Source: Lacrimispora sinapis (GTDB lineage Bacteria; Bacillota; Clostridia; Lachnospirales; Lachnospiraceae). From it: a DNA stretch of 64,000 bases. Below, piece after piece: positions 32,340 through 40,931 of the stretch (the stretch's first letter is position 1; each line of letters begins with the position of its first letter). The DNA lies in NCBI RefSeq assembly GCF_043633585.1, contig NZ_CP141832.1, forward strand, positions 2,728,001 through 2,792,000. The letters are read 5' to 3'. Made by a program: the position numbers and the translations under genes. Below the pieces are notes generated by a model. The model was not told where the DNA came from. It searched no databases and saw only the letters and a list, made by a program, of their open reading frames with translations.

Positions 32340-34079
32340 TTATAGTAACTTTATCAGCCGTTCCAGTTCTTCGGATAACCCTTTTGCCAATTCAAAATCA
32401 TTCTTCTTTAACGCGGATTCTATCTTTGTTTCCACTGATTTTTTCTTGTCCTGAATCTCAATGTAATCTTTATTAAAATGACTGGCATAGATCATCTTCC
32501 TGAATTTTCTTATGCTTATTTTCCGGATGTTCTTATCTTCAACCATCAACACATAATCCGCACAGTTTGCTATGGTATTAAAATCATGGGACACCATTAA
32601 AACAGCACCCTTATAGTTGTCTATGGCCTCTTCCAAAGCGAGCTGAGAATAGGTGTCCAAGTGGCTGGTCGGCTCATCAAGAAGCAGAAGGTTGGCTTTG
32701 GTGACAGATACCTTGGCTAATTGAAGCAGGTTTTTCTCTCCTCCGGAAAGATTGCCAATTTTCTGGGTGAGGACTTCTTCACCGAAACCATATTTTGCAA
32801 TATGCGCCTTGATTTCATCATAGGTGTTAAACCCAATTTCAAAGAATTCGTCCTGAACCGTATGATCTTCGCCCAGCATTTCCCCCTGGATCTGTGACAA
32901 AAAAGCCATTTTAACCTGGTCTCCCACCTGGATGGACTGGGTTTTGTTTTTATAAATGTCCCGGAGCAGCGTGGTTTTCCCTGTACCATTGGGACCAATT
33001 AAGGCAACTTTATCCGTTGATTTCATCTCAAAGCTCACATGTTCCAAAAGGACCTCATCAAACGCCGCAGAGTAATCATGGACCTTTAATACCGTGGTCT
33101 CTTCGGATTCCGGCAGATCAGGCAGGACGATTTCCGGCTGCCGGATCACCACAAATGGGGCCTTTATTCTGCGGGCTTCCAGTCTTTCTAAAACTTTTTC
33201 TCTGGCGTGCAGGGATTTCCCTCTGGACGCTTCCGTATGAAAGGTGGCTGCAAGTCTTAATTTATTGATAATGGCTTTATTTCTTTCGATTTCTGCCGTA
33301 TCCGCCGCAGCAAGTTCCTGCAATTCAATCTTTGTCTGGAGCAATGACAGCTTGTAATCCATAAATCTTCCGTCAAACTCCTGCAGTTCTTTATTTTCCA
33401 GATGAAGGATCTTATCAAAGCAATGATCCAGCAAATAGCGGTTATGAGTGATAATTAACAGGGTCCCTTTGTGGGAATTGATCAGATTTTTTAAGGAATT
33501 GATATTTTCAAAATCTAAAAATGCATCCGGTTCATCCATGATGATGAGATGAGGATTGGAAAGCATTACCTTAATGACCTGAATCAGCTTGAATTCTCCT
33601 CCGCTTAAGCTGGAGACCATGGCTGTTTCATGTTTGCTCAAATCCGCCAGATTCAGTTTTTTGTTGATGTTATTTTCATAATCATCACCGCCCATAGCGT
33701 CGAATGCATCCAATGCTGCCTGGTATTTTACAAGCAGCGTTTCTATATCCTCAGAGGTTTCCATTTCCGTACAGATGGCAGTTATCTCATTTTGAAGCCT
33801 GATGAACTCTTCTGCCATATAATCAAAGACCGTAATTTCCCTGGTTTTGTCCAGCTGGGAAAACTGGCTCACATATCCGATCCTGTAATCCGGGTCAATC
33901 TTCAGGGTCCCATCGAACATATAGCGGTCCGGCTCCATAATCATATCCGTCAAGGTGGTCTTTCCGCTGCCGCTTGTGCCTATAAACGCACAATGCTGCC
34001 CCTCTTCCAGGGTAAATGAAATATTTTTATACAGTTCCTTCTCCGGAAAGGAAAAAGAAAGGTTGTCTGCCTTTATCAT
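32340..34079 (-). CDS. ABC-F family ATPase (translation factor / possible ribosome protection)
   Basis: Soluble protein with two ABC domains and no membrane part (579 residues from ATG 34077-34079). Domain 1 has GTSGSGKTTL and LSGGEFKL with an unusual DEPDAFLD Walker B. The helical linker covers about 230-320. Domain 2 has GPNGTGKTTL, LSGGEKNLL and LLLDEPTSHLD. ABC-F proteins act on the ribosome; some confer resistance to drugs of the peptidyl-transferase centre. The leader carries a 21-residue open frame and hairpins (34088-34153), an arrangement often seen for inducible resistance ABC-F genes. Whether this one gives resistance cannot be told from sequence. Confidence 0.9.
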   Translation of the reverse strand: MIKADNLSFSFPEKELYKNISFTLEEGQHCAFIGTSGSGKTTLTDMIMEPDRYMFDGTLKIDPDYRIGYVSQFSQLDKTREITVFDYMAEEFIRLQNEITAICTEMETSEDIETLLVKYQAALDAFDAMGGDDYENNINKKLNLADLSKHETAMVSSLSGGEFKLIQVIKVMLSNPHLIIMDEPDAFLDFENINSLKNLINSHKGTLLIITHNRYLLDHCFDKILHLENKELQEFDGRFMDYKLSLLQTKIELQELAAADTAEIERNKAIINKLRLAATFHTEASRGKSLHAREKVLERLEARRIKAPFVVIRQPEIVLPDLPESEETTVLKVHDYSAAFDEVLLEHVSFEMKSTDKVALIGPNGTGKTTLLRDIYKNKTQSIQVGDQVKMAFLSQIQGEMLGEDHTVQDEFFEIGFNTYDEIKAHIAKYGFGEEVLTQKIGNLSGGEKNLLQLAKVSVTKANLLLLDEPTSHLDTYSQLALEEAIDNYKGAVLMVSHDFNTIANCADYVLMVEDKNIRKISIRKFRKMIYASHFNKDYIEIQDKKKSVETKIESALKKNDFELAKGLSEELERLIKLL

Positions 34080-34087
34080 ATCTACTC

Positions 34088-34153
34088 CTATCCGTGTGCT
34101 CCGCACACTTTAGTCAAAATAAAGAGCCTATTGTAATAAGCTCTTTCTACCAT
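34088..34153 (-). CDS. Leader peptide of the ABC-F gene (candidate)
   Basis: ATG 34151-34153 opens 21 codons (MVERAYYNRLF...) ending in TAG at 34088-34090. That stop overlaps the AGGAG ribosome site of the ABC-F gene. Its sequence spans both leader hairpins, so a stalled ribosome would alter their pairing. Its own ribosome site (AGGA) is close to the ATG and weak. Confidence 0.45.
   Translation of the reverse strand: MVERAYYNRLFILTKVCGAHG
34094..34146 (-). promoter_or_regulatory. ABC-F leader hairpins (possible attenuator)
   Basis: Hairpin 1: AAAGAGC...GCTCTTT (34121-34146) followed by TATTTT. Hairpin 2: GTGTGC-GGA-GCACAC (34094-34108) directly before the ribosome site. Together they could form a drug-responsive terminator/anti-terminator or sequester initiation. 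Confidence 0.5.
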
Positions 34154-34185
34154 GATCCTATTAATCGTAATTTTATAATAGACAC

Positions 34186-34215
34186 TCTATAATATAGACT
34201 ATTTTTCTTAATCAA
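34186..34215 (-). promoter_or_regulatory. Candidate promoter of the ABC-F gene
   Basis: TTGATT (34210-34215) and TATAGA (34186-34191) on the minus strand, spacer 18 bp. Confidence 0.4.
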
Positions 34216-34253
34216 CCTTCGTAGCATATCATTTTTTTCGATTTATTTCAACT

Positions 34254-34283
34254 ATTTCGTTTGAAAGCATTTCGTTTGAAAGC
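34254..34283. repeat. Perfect 15-bp tandem duplication
   Basis: The 15-mer ATTTCGTTTGAAAGC occurs twice head-to-tail (34254-34268, 34269-34283) between the xylanase terminator and the ABC-F promoter. It contains TTTCGTTTGAAA, a partial inverted repeat. Confidence 0.9.
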
Positions 34284-34318
34284 ATATCAATTATGATATA
34301 CCGGTTTGTACCGATACA

Positions 34319-34353
34319 CAAAAAAGGAACGCAGACAGGCTGCGCTCCTTTTT
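34319..34353 (-). terminator. Terminator after the xylanase gene
   Basis: An 11-bp stem AAGGAGCGCAG/CTGCGTTCCTT with one mismatch and T-runs on both sides, five bases past the xylanase stop. Confidence 0.9.
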
Positions 34354-34357
34354 CTTA

Positions 34358-35512
34358 TTATCTAAATACATCGGTATAAGCATCCAGGGTTTTGTAATAG
34401 GAAGCCTTGGGCGTCCAAAGATTGGAGAAGAGCAACGGGCTCTTTTCCCGTCTCCAGGAAACGTCATCTGACAATCCCCACCAGGTTATGCCTGTAATTT
34501 TACCGCCAGCCTTTTTGACTTCGCAGATTGTTTTCATGATATCATATACATAGGCGGCCTGTTCCTGTTCGGAATTGGCTCCCGCATCAAATTCTGTGAT
34601 CTGGATTTCCAATCCGGCATTCATAAATGCGGTGTATGCCTGCTTATAATAAGAAGCACTGGGGAAGTTCGATGCAAGATGGGACTGTCCGCCTACCCCA
34701 TTGCAAATCTTTTTATCTGAATTAATAAATTGAATCATTTTAATGATATTGGACGCTTCCATATATTCATTATAATCGTTATAGAATAAGCTGACTTTAT
34801 CCGTAAGCTTAAAATAGTTTAATGTTTCATTGGCATAACGGAAGGCATCCTTTACAAACTGCGGACTTGTTGTAACACTGCCGTAGATCCTTACCCAATC
34901 GGAATTGGCTGGAGAATGCAGATATTCATTCACAACATCCCAGGCATAAACCACACTGCCGTAATCGCTTAAATAAACGTGATTCATCACTGTCTTGATA
35001 TAGAATTCCATTCGTGCGTTCATTACGGCTTGGCTGACATAGGCTCCGCCTGCGCTGTAGCCTGTCCGAAACAGCCAGGAAGGAGTCTGGCTATGCCAAA
35101 CCAAAGTATGGGCACGAACCCCCAAGCCATTTTCATAACATATCTTTAATACCTTGTCCACCGTATTAAAATTGATTCTCGGTACAGTGGCCTCTGTATA
35201 ATTGTCCGGAATGTAATATCCCAAAGACCTTGCTTCTGCTACCGGTATCAGTTTCGGGGAACTGCCAAGCATTGCATCCGGTTTCATCTCATTTTCAAGT
35301 GTTATACTATTGTACCTTTGCTTAATGATGTTTAAAGTGGAGGAATTTTGTAACTGGTTTAGGGATACACAGGTGCCTGCTCTTTCAAACTTGCTCCCGT
35401 ATGTATTTAATAACGTTTGATCAGCCGCTGCTGTCTGTGTAACGCCCAGGGAAGAAATAGTAAGTGTCATTACTGAAACTACTGTTACCATTTTTTTCAA
35501 TAACTGTTTCAT
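34358..35512 (-). CDS. Secreted GH10 endo-1,4-beta-xylanase
   Basis: Hydrolyses xylan outside the cell. Its 384 residues comprise a signal peptide (about 1-30, ending TAAAD) and a single GH10 TIM-barrel domain. Glu196 in WDVVNEY is the acid/base and Glu307 in ITEFD the nucleophile; HTLVWHSQTPSW is the conserved substrate-binding segment. There is no carbohydrate-binding module or cell-wall anchor, so the enzyme is probably free. It is monocistronic with a promoter at 35675-35703 and a CcpA-like site over the -35 box. Confidence 0.95.
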   Translation of the reverse strand: MKQLLKKMVTVVSVMTLTISSLGVTQTAAADQTLLNTYGSKFERAGTCVSLNQLQNSSTLNIIKQRYNSITLENEMKPDAMLGSSPKLIPVAEARSLGYYIPDNYTEATVPRINFNTVDKVLKICYENGLGVRAHTLVWHSQTPSWLFRTGYSAGGAYVSQAVMNARMEFYIKTVMNHVYLSDYGSVVYAWDVVNEYLHSPANSDWVRIYGSVTTSPQFVKDAFRYANETLNYFKLTDKVSLFYNDYNEYMEASNIIKMIQFINSDKKICNGVGGQSHLASNFPSASYYKQAYTAFMNAGLEIQITEFDAGANSEQEQAAYVYDIMKTICEVKKAGGKITGITWWGLSDDVSWRREKSPLLFSNLWTPKASYYKTLDAYTDVFR

Positions 35513-35674
35513 TATAATACCCCCTTATCTATTATTTGATTAACCAAAAAGACCCTTTGAACCCATTTGCCCAATAAATACAGGTTCGCCATTGTTCCCA
35601 ATGATCCCTCCTTCCCCTGCTCCTGTTATTTATGGTTTTTCTTTCAAAAAATCTTTCTATGGAAATCCCGAAAT

Positions 35675-35703
35675 AATAAAATAGCTTCTGCTCTTTTTGT
35701 CAA
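35675..35703 (-). promoter_or_regulatory. Xylanase promoter
   Basis: TTGACA (35698-35703) and TTTATT (35675-35680) on the minus strand, spacer 17 bp; the expected start is about 35668. Confidence 0.6.
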
Positions 35704-35712
35704 ACGTTACCA
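35699..35712 (-). promoter_or_regulatory. Possible CcpA (cre) site over the xylanase -35 box
   Basis: The 14-mer GTCAAACGTTACCA (plus strand) matches 11 of 14 positions of the cre consensus TGWAARCGYTWNCW and overlaps TTGACA. Carbon catabolite repression of a xylanase would be expected. Confidence 0.35.
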
Positions 35713-35860
35713 GTCCGTACATAAAATTTAAGTTATTATTAGTCTAACATGACAGTAAGACTTATCAATAGAAATGTAAAATTTCCGATACTGTACGTCA
35801 TTTTTTCATAATATTTACCAAACAGGTAACAGCGGACCGGATCGCCCTATTCCTCACGGC

Positions 35861-35893
35861 AAAAAGGGACGCAGCATCCGCTGCGTCCCTTTG
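35861..35893 (-). terminator. Terminator after hppA
   Basis: A perfect 10-bp stem GGGACGCAGC/GCTGCGTCCC with a 4-base loop is followed by TTTTT on the minus strand. Confidence 0.93.
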
Positions 35894-35926
35894 AAATGAA
35901 CATCATTTATCTTGATACGAAAGCCA

Positions 35927-38014
35927 TCAAAACAGGGAGAAAGCCAGAAACAGAGAAGCCATTAAAGAAGCCACAAGAGATACAACGGTAATCTGGGTAT
36001 TGATGGACGGACCTGCCGTATCTTTAAACGGATCGCCTACAGTATCGCCCACCACCGCTGCTTTATGGGCGTCGCTGCCCTTTCCTCCGTTGCCGCCTGC
36101 TTCAATGTATTTCTTTGCATTATCCCACAGTCCGCCTGAATTGCTCATGAACAGGGCTAAGAGAAGACCGCTGACAATATTTCCGGTCAAATATCCCCCC
36201 ACCGCCTCCACGCCGCCTATAAAGCCGACTAAAATGGTGACGATAATACTGACAAATCCTGCCGGAATCAGCTCTTTTAAAGCACCGCGGGTTGCAATGT
36301 CAATGCATTTGTCATATTCCGGCACCACTCCAGGAGTCCCTTCTTTTAAGCCTTTGATCTCCTTGAACTGGCGGTGGATCTCTGAAACCATACGCTGTGC
36401 GTTTCGGTCAACCCCAAGCATCAGCATGGCAGAGAAGATGGCGGGAATGGCCGCCCCCACCAGCATACCAAAGAATACGGAAGGATTGATGATATCAAAG
36501 CCGGTCAATACAATCGCACCTGCCGCCTCATTTACTTCACTCATAAAAGCGCCTAGCAGCGATATGATGGTAAGTCCTGCAGCTGCGATTGCAAACCCCT
36601 TCGTCACAGCTTTTACCGTATTTCCTGCACTGTCAAGAGAATCTGTGATCTGTAGGGCATCGTCTCCCAAATTCCCCATTTCCACAAGTCCTCTGGCATT
36701 GTCTGCAATCGGCCCGTATGCATCATTGGAAATGATCATTCCGACGATGGACAGCATTCCAACTGCTGCCATGGAGATTCCAAACATTCCGGCAATGGGG
36801 TCCTCCGGTGAAATGGAGGCACAAAGATGATAGGAAACCATGGCGGAAATTCCGATTCCAACCATGGAAGGCAGTACACTTAAAAATCCATAAGACATTC
36901 CGGAGAGAATGGTAAACGCCGGTCCTGATTCCGATGCTTTCGCCACATTGCGGACAGGCTTTTTGGTATCATTGGTAAAATAGTCACTGGTAATACCGAT
37001 AATAACTCCTACAAACAGGCCGATCGCAGTTGCTCCCCAGATACGCCAGTCAAATCCGAAGAACATCGTGGCACCGGCCGTCAGAACTGCGAAAATACCG
37101 GTAGTAAGGTAAGTGCTCATGTTAAGGGCCATGGTAGGATCGTTCCTTTTCCCCATACGGGCCGCCATCACTCCAAAGATGGAGGACAAAAGGCCCAGGG
37201 AGGCATAACAGAATACCATGGCTGCATAATCCGTTCCCATTTTATTGCCAAGGGCGATGGCCATAACGAGGGCTGATGCCATGGAGGCCACATTGGAGTC
37301 AAATAAATCTGCTCCCATGCCTGCCACATCCCCTACATTATCGCCTACGTTGTCCGCAATCACCGCTGGATTTCTAGGATCGTCCTCGGGAATCCCAAGC
37401 TCCACCTTCCCCACAAGGTCTGCACTGATATCTGCTGTTTTGGTGAAAATTCCCCCTCCGGCTTTTGCAAACAGCGCCAGAGAACTTGCCCCAAAGCTGA
37501 ACCCCAGCAAGGCAGTCGAATCGTGAGTGAAAAACATGACAAGAGCCACCCCCAAAAGGGAACTTCCCACCACTGCCATTCCCATAACCGCGCCGCCTCG
37601 AAAGGCCGATAAAAAGGAAGGCTTTAAACCGCCGTTTCTGGCTGATTCCGCCGTTTTTATATTTGCAATGGTAGCAACCTGTATACCGATCTTCCCGGCA
37701 AATGCGGAAAAAACAGTACCGCAAAGGTAAGCGATAACAATGATGAGATTTTGCAGCACAGAACCGCCCTTCCAGATCGGTGCCGGTAAAAACAAAAAGA
37801 TCAGGATGGCTGCCACTGCGCAGAATTTTGTTAAGACAAGGTATTCTTTTCGCAGAAAGGTGTTTGCCCCCTTTCTTATGTAACTGCCGATTTCTTCCAC
37901 TCTCTTATTTGAAGACGGCTGAGCTGCAACCCAACGGTACAGCCAGACTGCAAACCCAAACGCACAGGCGGAAACAATAATGGAAATAATTAAAAACAAA
38001 CTTAAATTACTCAC
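35927..38014 (-). CDS. hppA: K+-independent H+-translocating membrane pyrophosphatase
   Basis: Integral membrane pump that couples PPi hydrolysis to proton export. Starting at GTG 38012-38014 it has 695 residues with about 16 hydrophobic segments. Catalytic blocks are IPEDDPRNPAVIADNVGDNVGDVAGMGADLF and, near the C-terminus, GDTVGDPFKDTAGPS. The potassium-determining segment reads GNTVKAVTKG: Lys, and Thr three residues later, mark the K+-independent H+-pumping class (K+-dependent forms have Ala and Gly). The GTG is chosen because GGGGG lies eight bases upstream; a TTG five codons earlier is the alternative. Monocistronic. Confidence 0.93.
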   Translation of the reverse strand: MSNLSLFLIISIIVSACAFGFAVWLYRWVAAQPSSNKRVEEIGSYIRKGANTFLRKEYLVLTKFCAVAAILIFLFLPAPIWKGGSVLQNLIIVIAYLCGTVFSAFAGKIGIQVATIANIKTAESARNGGLKPSFLSAFRGGAVMGMAVVGSSLLGVALVMFFTHDSTALLGFSFGASSLALFAKAGGGIFTKTADISADLVGKVELGIPEDDPRNPAVIADNVGDNVGDVAGMGADLFDSNVASMASALVMAIALGNKMGTDYAAMVFCYASLGLLSSIFGVMAARMGKRNDPTMALNMSTYLTTGIFAVLTAGATMFFGFDWRIWGATAIGLFVGVIIGITSDYFTNDTKKPVRNVAKASESGPAFTILSGMSYGFLSVLPSMVGIGISAMVSYHLCASISPEDPIAGMFGISMAAVGMLSIVGMIISNDAYGPIADNARGLVEMGNLGDDALQITDSLDSAGNTVKAVTKGFAIAAAGLTIISLLGAFMSEVNEAAGAIVLTGFDIINPSVFFGMLVGAAIPAIFSAMLMLGVDRNAQRMVSEIHRQFKEIKGLKEGTPGVVPEYDKCIDIATRGALKELIPAGFVSIIVTILVGFIGGVEAVGGYLTGNIVSGLLLALFMSNSGGLWDNAKKYIEAGGNGGKGSDAHKAAVVGDTVGDPFKDTAGPSINTQITVVSLVASLMASLFLAFSLF

Positions 38015-38465
38015 ACACCATACCCCCAAATTTCTTCTTTTATTATTTAATATTATGTATATTATAACTATATTACTTATTTTGTATTATTATTTTGTTT
38101 ATTTCCACTACTATGAACCGTCCCTCCACCCTGTGCTGCGTCACATCACTGGTTTCTCAGCTAATATTAAACGTTTTTTCGGATGAGAGGAAGTGTACAG
38201 GCGGATGAATTTGCCTGAGAATGAAAGGTGAATGCCATGACCATATGAAAGGATTTATCCGTTCAGCGAAAAAGATCAGAATCTCTTACAAAAAGGCGGA
38301 ACAAAGATTTTAAGCTCCACGTAAACATCGAATGGCTGCTGCAGACGGGAATGAAGTTTCCTGTTTGCAGCAGCCATTGTAGATTTTTTTACCATTAAAA
38401 GTTGATAAAATCTGTTCGTCACTTTGAACTAATTGCCATATATCATATGTTTTTACTTATAATAA
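38015..38465. other. AT-rich intergenic stretch upstream of hppA
   Basis: It contains the hppA promoter area (a TATAAT at 38061-38066 on the minus strand). A plus-strand segment of about 150 nt follows, with small hairpins (AGGC...GCCT near 38200), ending in a strong terminator at 38331-38391. No gene can be supported; a 30-codon frame at 38221-38313 lacks a ribosome site. Confidence 0.6.
38331..38391 (+). terminator. Strong orphan terminator
   Basis: A nearly perfect 20-bp stem built from ATGGCTGCTGCA and its complement plus an ACGGGAA/TTCCTGT part is followed shortly by TTTTTTT on the plus strand. No plus-strand gene precedes it, so it may end a small RNA or a lost gene. Confidence 0.75.
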
Positions 38466-38645
38466 TTATTTTTTTAACTGAGCAATACTGCATACCAAAC
38501 TTATAGGTATAGTTATGCGTAAATCATTTATCACATTATAATTAGTAATCAATGTATTATGTATTATTAAATCATATATGACTAATGTTATTGTACTTAT
38601 TATAAAATATATAATAAACAATTTAACTAATTTTATAAACATCAT
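38466..38645 (-). CDS. Small membrane protein of unknown function
   Basis: 59 residues from ATG 38643-38645, behind AGGAAG. Two hydrophobic stretches (about 3-25 and 43-57) flank a polar middle; it is lysine-containing at both ends and very AT-rich. It starts 13 nt after the stop of the interrupted secreted-protein gene, whose TAG overlaps its ribosome site. The two may be a coupled pair, such as a secreted peptide and an immunity protein, but no family is recognised. Confidence 0.5.
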   Translation of the reverse strand: MMFIKLVKLFIIYFIISTITLVIYDLIIHNTLITNYNVINDLRITIPISLVCSIAQLKK

Positions 38646-38658
38646 AATTTTATTCTTC

Positions 38659-38937
38659 CTAGTCTTGATAAGAACCAGAAGCAAGGCATGAAGATGTAGT
38701 TTTATTATTCAATACCCCTGACTTTTTTACTGATAATAAATCCTGTGTTTCTGTTGTAACGTGTCCCTTTTCATTTGTTTTAAGCGTTGAAGTGAAGTTA
38801 TTAATTGTAAGAGTTTGGGTTGCATATTTAACAAATACTCCTTAAGTTGTTTCATTGGTTTCTGCCATAACAATCGTTGAATTAATGGATGCCAGGCAAA
38901 TTGCACATGTCAAAATTGAAGGGATCAATTTTCTCAT
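38659..38937 (-). pseudogene. Small secreted protein with an in-frame stop codon
   Basis: ATG 38935-38937 opens a clear signal peptide (basic MRKL, hydrophobic core, IVMAE cleavage-like site near residue 25). A TAA at codon 32 (38842-38844) interrupts it. The frame then continues without another stop to 38659, giving 92 codons rich in Thr, Ser and Asn. Coding-like composition on both sides of the stop suggests recent inactivation or a stop readthrough. No strong ribosome site is seen. The mature part has no recognised family. Confidence 0.5.
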
Positions 38938-39213
38938 AGTTGTTACTTGTATAATATATTTATTAATTTATAATCATACTTTTCCTTTCTTTATATTTTA
39001 ATACTGTTAGTTATTTTGAAGATTCTCATCTGAAAATATCTTTTAGTAATTATTATAGAGATATAATCACTAAATATATCGTCTCACTTTTTGTACAAGT
39101 AGTCAATAGCCACCCTAAATGTTTAACCGCTTAATTCGACACTAAGCGATGTTTTTATAGTACGAAATGCCAGATAATGAAACCTGCACTCCAGGCAATA
39201 AGATAAGGCTTAC

Positions 39214-40020
39214 TTATTTAACCGCACCTGTAATCCCTTCCGCAAAGCTCTTTTGAAGCAGGAAGAAAATGATTACCGTAGGAATGGTACAGATCAACAC
39301 CGCCAGCATCAGGGTTCCGTAATCCGTCACATAGCCTTCCGTTAAGTTTGCCACCAGCATGGGCATGGTGATACTTTTGGCATCGGACATAATGACCTTT
39401 GGCCATAAATAACTGTTCCATGCATTCATGAAGGTGATGGTCATGGCTGCCGCATAGGTGGAGCGCATGGTGGGCAGAAACATCCGGTAAAAGATCTGGA
39501 ATTCCGTCAGGCCGTCAAGCCGTGCTGCTTCCATAATATCCGATGGAAAGGATCTGGCACTCTGGCGGAACATCATAATCAAAAACGGGGTGGATATGGT
39601 GGGAAGGATAAATCCCAGCGTGCTGTTTAAAAGTCTTGCTTTTGAAAACATCTGATAAAGCGGAATCATGGTAGCGGCAAAAGGAACCATCATTGCCAGC
39701 AGAATGATACTCATGATCCGGTCCTTCGCCTTATCATGGAACACTTCAAACCCGTATCCGGCGATGGAACAGACAAATAAGGAGATGAGGGTCATGGTAA
39801 TGGAATATTTGAAGGAATTAATCAGGGCTGTACTGACATCCTGGGACGCCAGCAGCTTTTTTGCGTTATCAAACAGAGCCGTTCCAAACAGCAAGGTCCC
39901 TCTGCTCACATCCACGCTCCGGTTGGTGGCCGCAGCCATCATCCAGTAAAGAGGAAATACAGAAATTAATGAAACAATCATTAAAAATGCATATGCAATT
40001 ACTTTTTTTCCCTTAGTCAC
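39214..40020 (-). CDS. Carbohydrate ABC transporter permease (MalG type)
   Basis: Inner-membrane subunit of a CUT1 sugar importer, about 268 residues with six hydrophobic segments. The ATPase-contact EAA motif reads EAARLDGLTEFQIFYRMFLP. The start at GTG 40018-40020 fits AGGTGAT upstream and overlaps the end of the partner permease by 8 nt; another GTG three codons earlier is possible. Last gene of the three-gene transporter. No ATPase is encoded here, so it must share an MsmX-like ATPase, as is usual in Firmicutes. Confidence 0.92.
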   Translation of the reverse strand: MTKGKKVIAYAFLMIVSLISVFPLYWMMAAATNRSVDVSRGTLLFGTALFDNAKKLLASQDVSTALINSFKYSITMTLISLFVCSIAGYGFEVFHDKAKDRIMSIILLAMMVPFAATMIPLYQMFSKARLLNSTLGFILPTISTPFLIMMFRQSARSFPSDIMEAARLDGLTEFQIFYRMFLPTMRSTYAAAMTITFMNAWNSYLWPKVIMSDAKSITMPMLVANLTEGYVTDYGTLMLAVLICTIPTVIIFFLLQKSFAEGITGAVK

Positions 40021-40906
40021 GTTTATCACCTACCTTCAACTGGATAAATGCAAGGACTGCCACCAACAGGAGGATCAAATAAGACATGGCCGCCGCATAC
40101 CCAAAATTCGGTACATATTTAAAGGACACATTGTATATGTAGTGTGACATGGTGATGGTGGCATTGGCCGGACCGCCGTTCGTTAAGTTTACGGATTCAT
40201 CAAACAGCTGCAGCGTTCCGTTGGTTGACATAATGGCTGTGAGAAGAATGGTCGGTTTTAAAAGCGGAACCGTAATACGGAAAAAGGACTGGACCGGAGA
40301 TGCCCCGTCAATTTTTGCAGCCTCATAGACGGAATACTCTATATTTTGCAGGCCGGATAAGTAAAATACCATGTTATAACCGGTCCATCTCCAGATCAGT
40401 GCCAGAATAATCACGATCCTCGCACTGTTTGGATGTCCCAGAAAGTTATACCCGGTGGTCAGAATCCCCGCCTTCATCAAAATGATATTGACCAGACCGT
40501 CCACGGCAAACAGGGAACGGAAAATGACGGCATATGACACCAAAGAGGTGGCACATGGCAGAAATATGGCGGTACGGAACAGCCCCTTGAATTTTAAATC
40601 CTTATGATTTAACAGGGAAGCCAGAACCAGAGCCACCGTCAGCATGATCGGTACCTGTATGATTAAGTAAATAAAGTTATTTTTCAGAGCCTGCAGAAAG
40701 ATGGGGTCCTGAAACATGCGGATGTAATTGGTCACACCCGTCCATTTCATCCTGGCACCAATCCCCGTCTGGAAAGAAAGGAACAGGGCCTGAATCATAG
40801 GCAGAAAACTCATGATTCCGATCAGAAGAACTGCCGGAGTTAAAAATGTCCAGCCGGCCAGGCTCTGTTTCTGGCCCAATGACCGCTTATTATTTATTTT
40901 TCCCAC
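40013..40906 (-). CDS. Carbohydrate ABC transporter permease (MalF type)
   Basis: Partner permease, 297 residues from GTG 40904-40906, chosen because GGAGG lies ten bases upstream (an earlier GTG is inside that site). Six hydrophobic segments and the EAA-type motif EAAKIDGASPVQSFFRITVP are present. It lies 25 nt after the binding protein and overlaps the second permease. Confidence 0.92.
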   Translation of the reverse strand: MGKINNKRSLGQKQSLAGWTFLTPAVLLIGIMSFLPMIQALFLSFQTGIGARMKWTGVTNYIRMFQDPIFLQALKNNFIYLIIQVPIMLTVALVLASLLNHKDLKFKGLFRTAIFLPCATSLVSYAVIFRSLFAVDGLVNIILMKAGILTTGYNFLGHPNSARIVIILALIWRWTGYNMVFYLSGLQNIEYSVYEAAKIDGASPVQSFFRITVPLLKPTILLTAIMSTNGTLQLFDESVNLTNGGPANATITMSHYIYNVSFKYVPNFGYAAAMSYLILLLVAVLAFIQLKVGDKRD

Positions 40907-40931
40907 GAAATACGCCACCTCCTACGGTCCT

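Larger units (their letters stand above)
35513..35926. other. Intergenic region between xylanase and hppA genes
   Basis: It holds the xylanase promoter and possible operator (35675-35712), its roughly 155-nt leader, and the hppA terminator near 35861-35893. I see no gene in it. Confidence 0.7.

Noticed and set aside
36000..36830. A 276-codon plus-strand open frame
   Set aside because: Antisense to hppA, a long coding gene with clear motifs; low-complexity translation typical of a shadow frame.
38221..38313. A 30-codon plus-strand frame before the orphan terminator
   Set aside because: No ribosome site and no recognisable features; more likely part of a non-coding segment.
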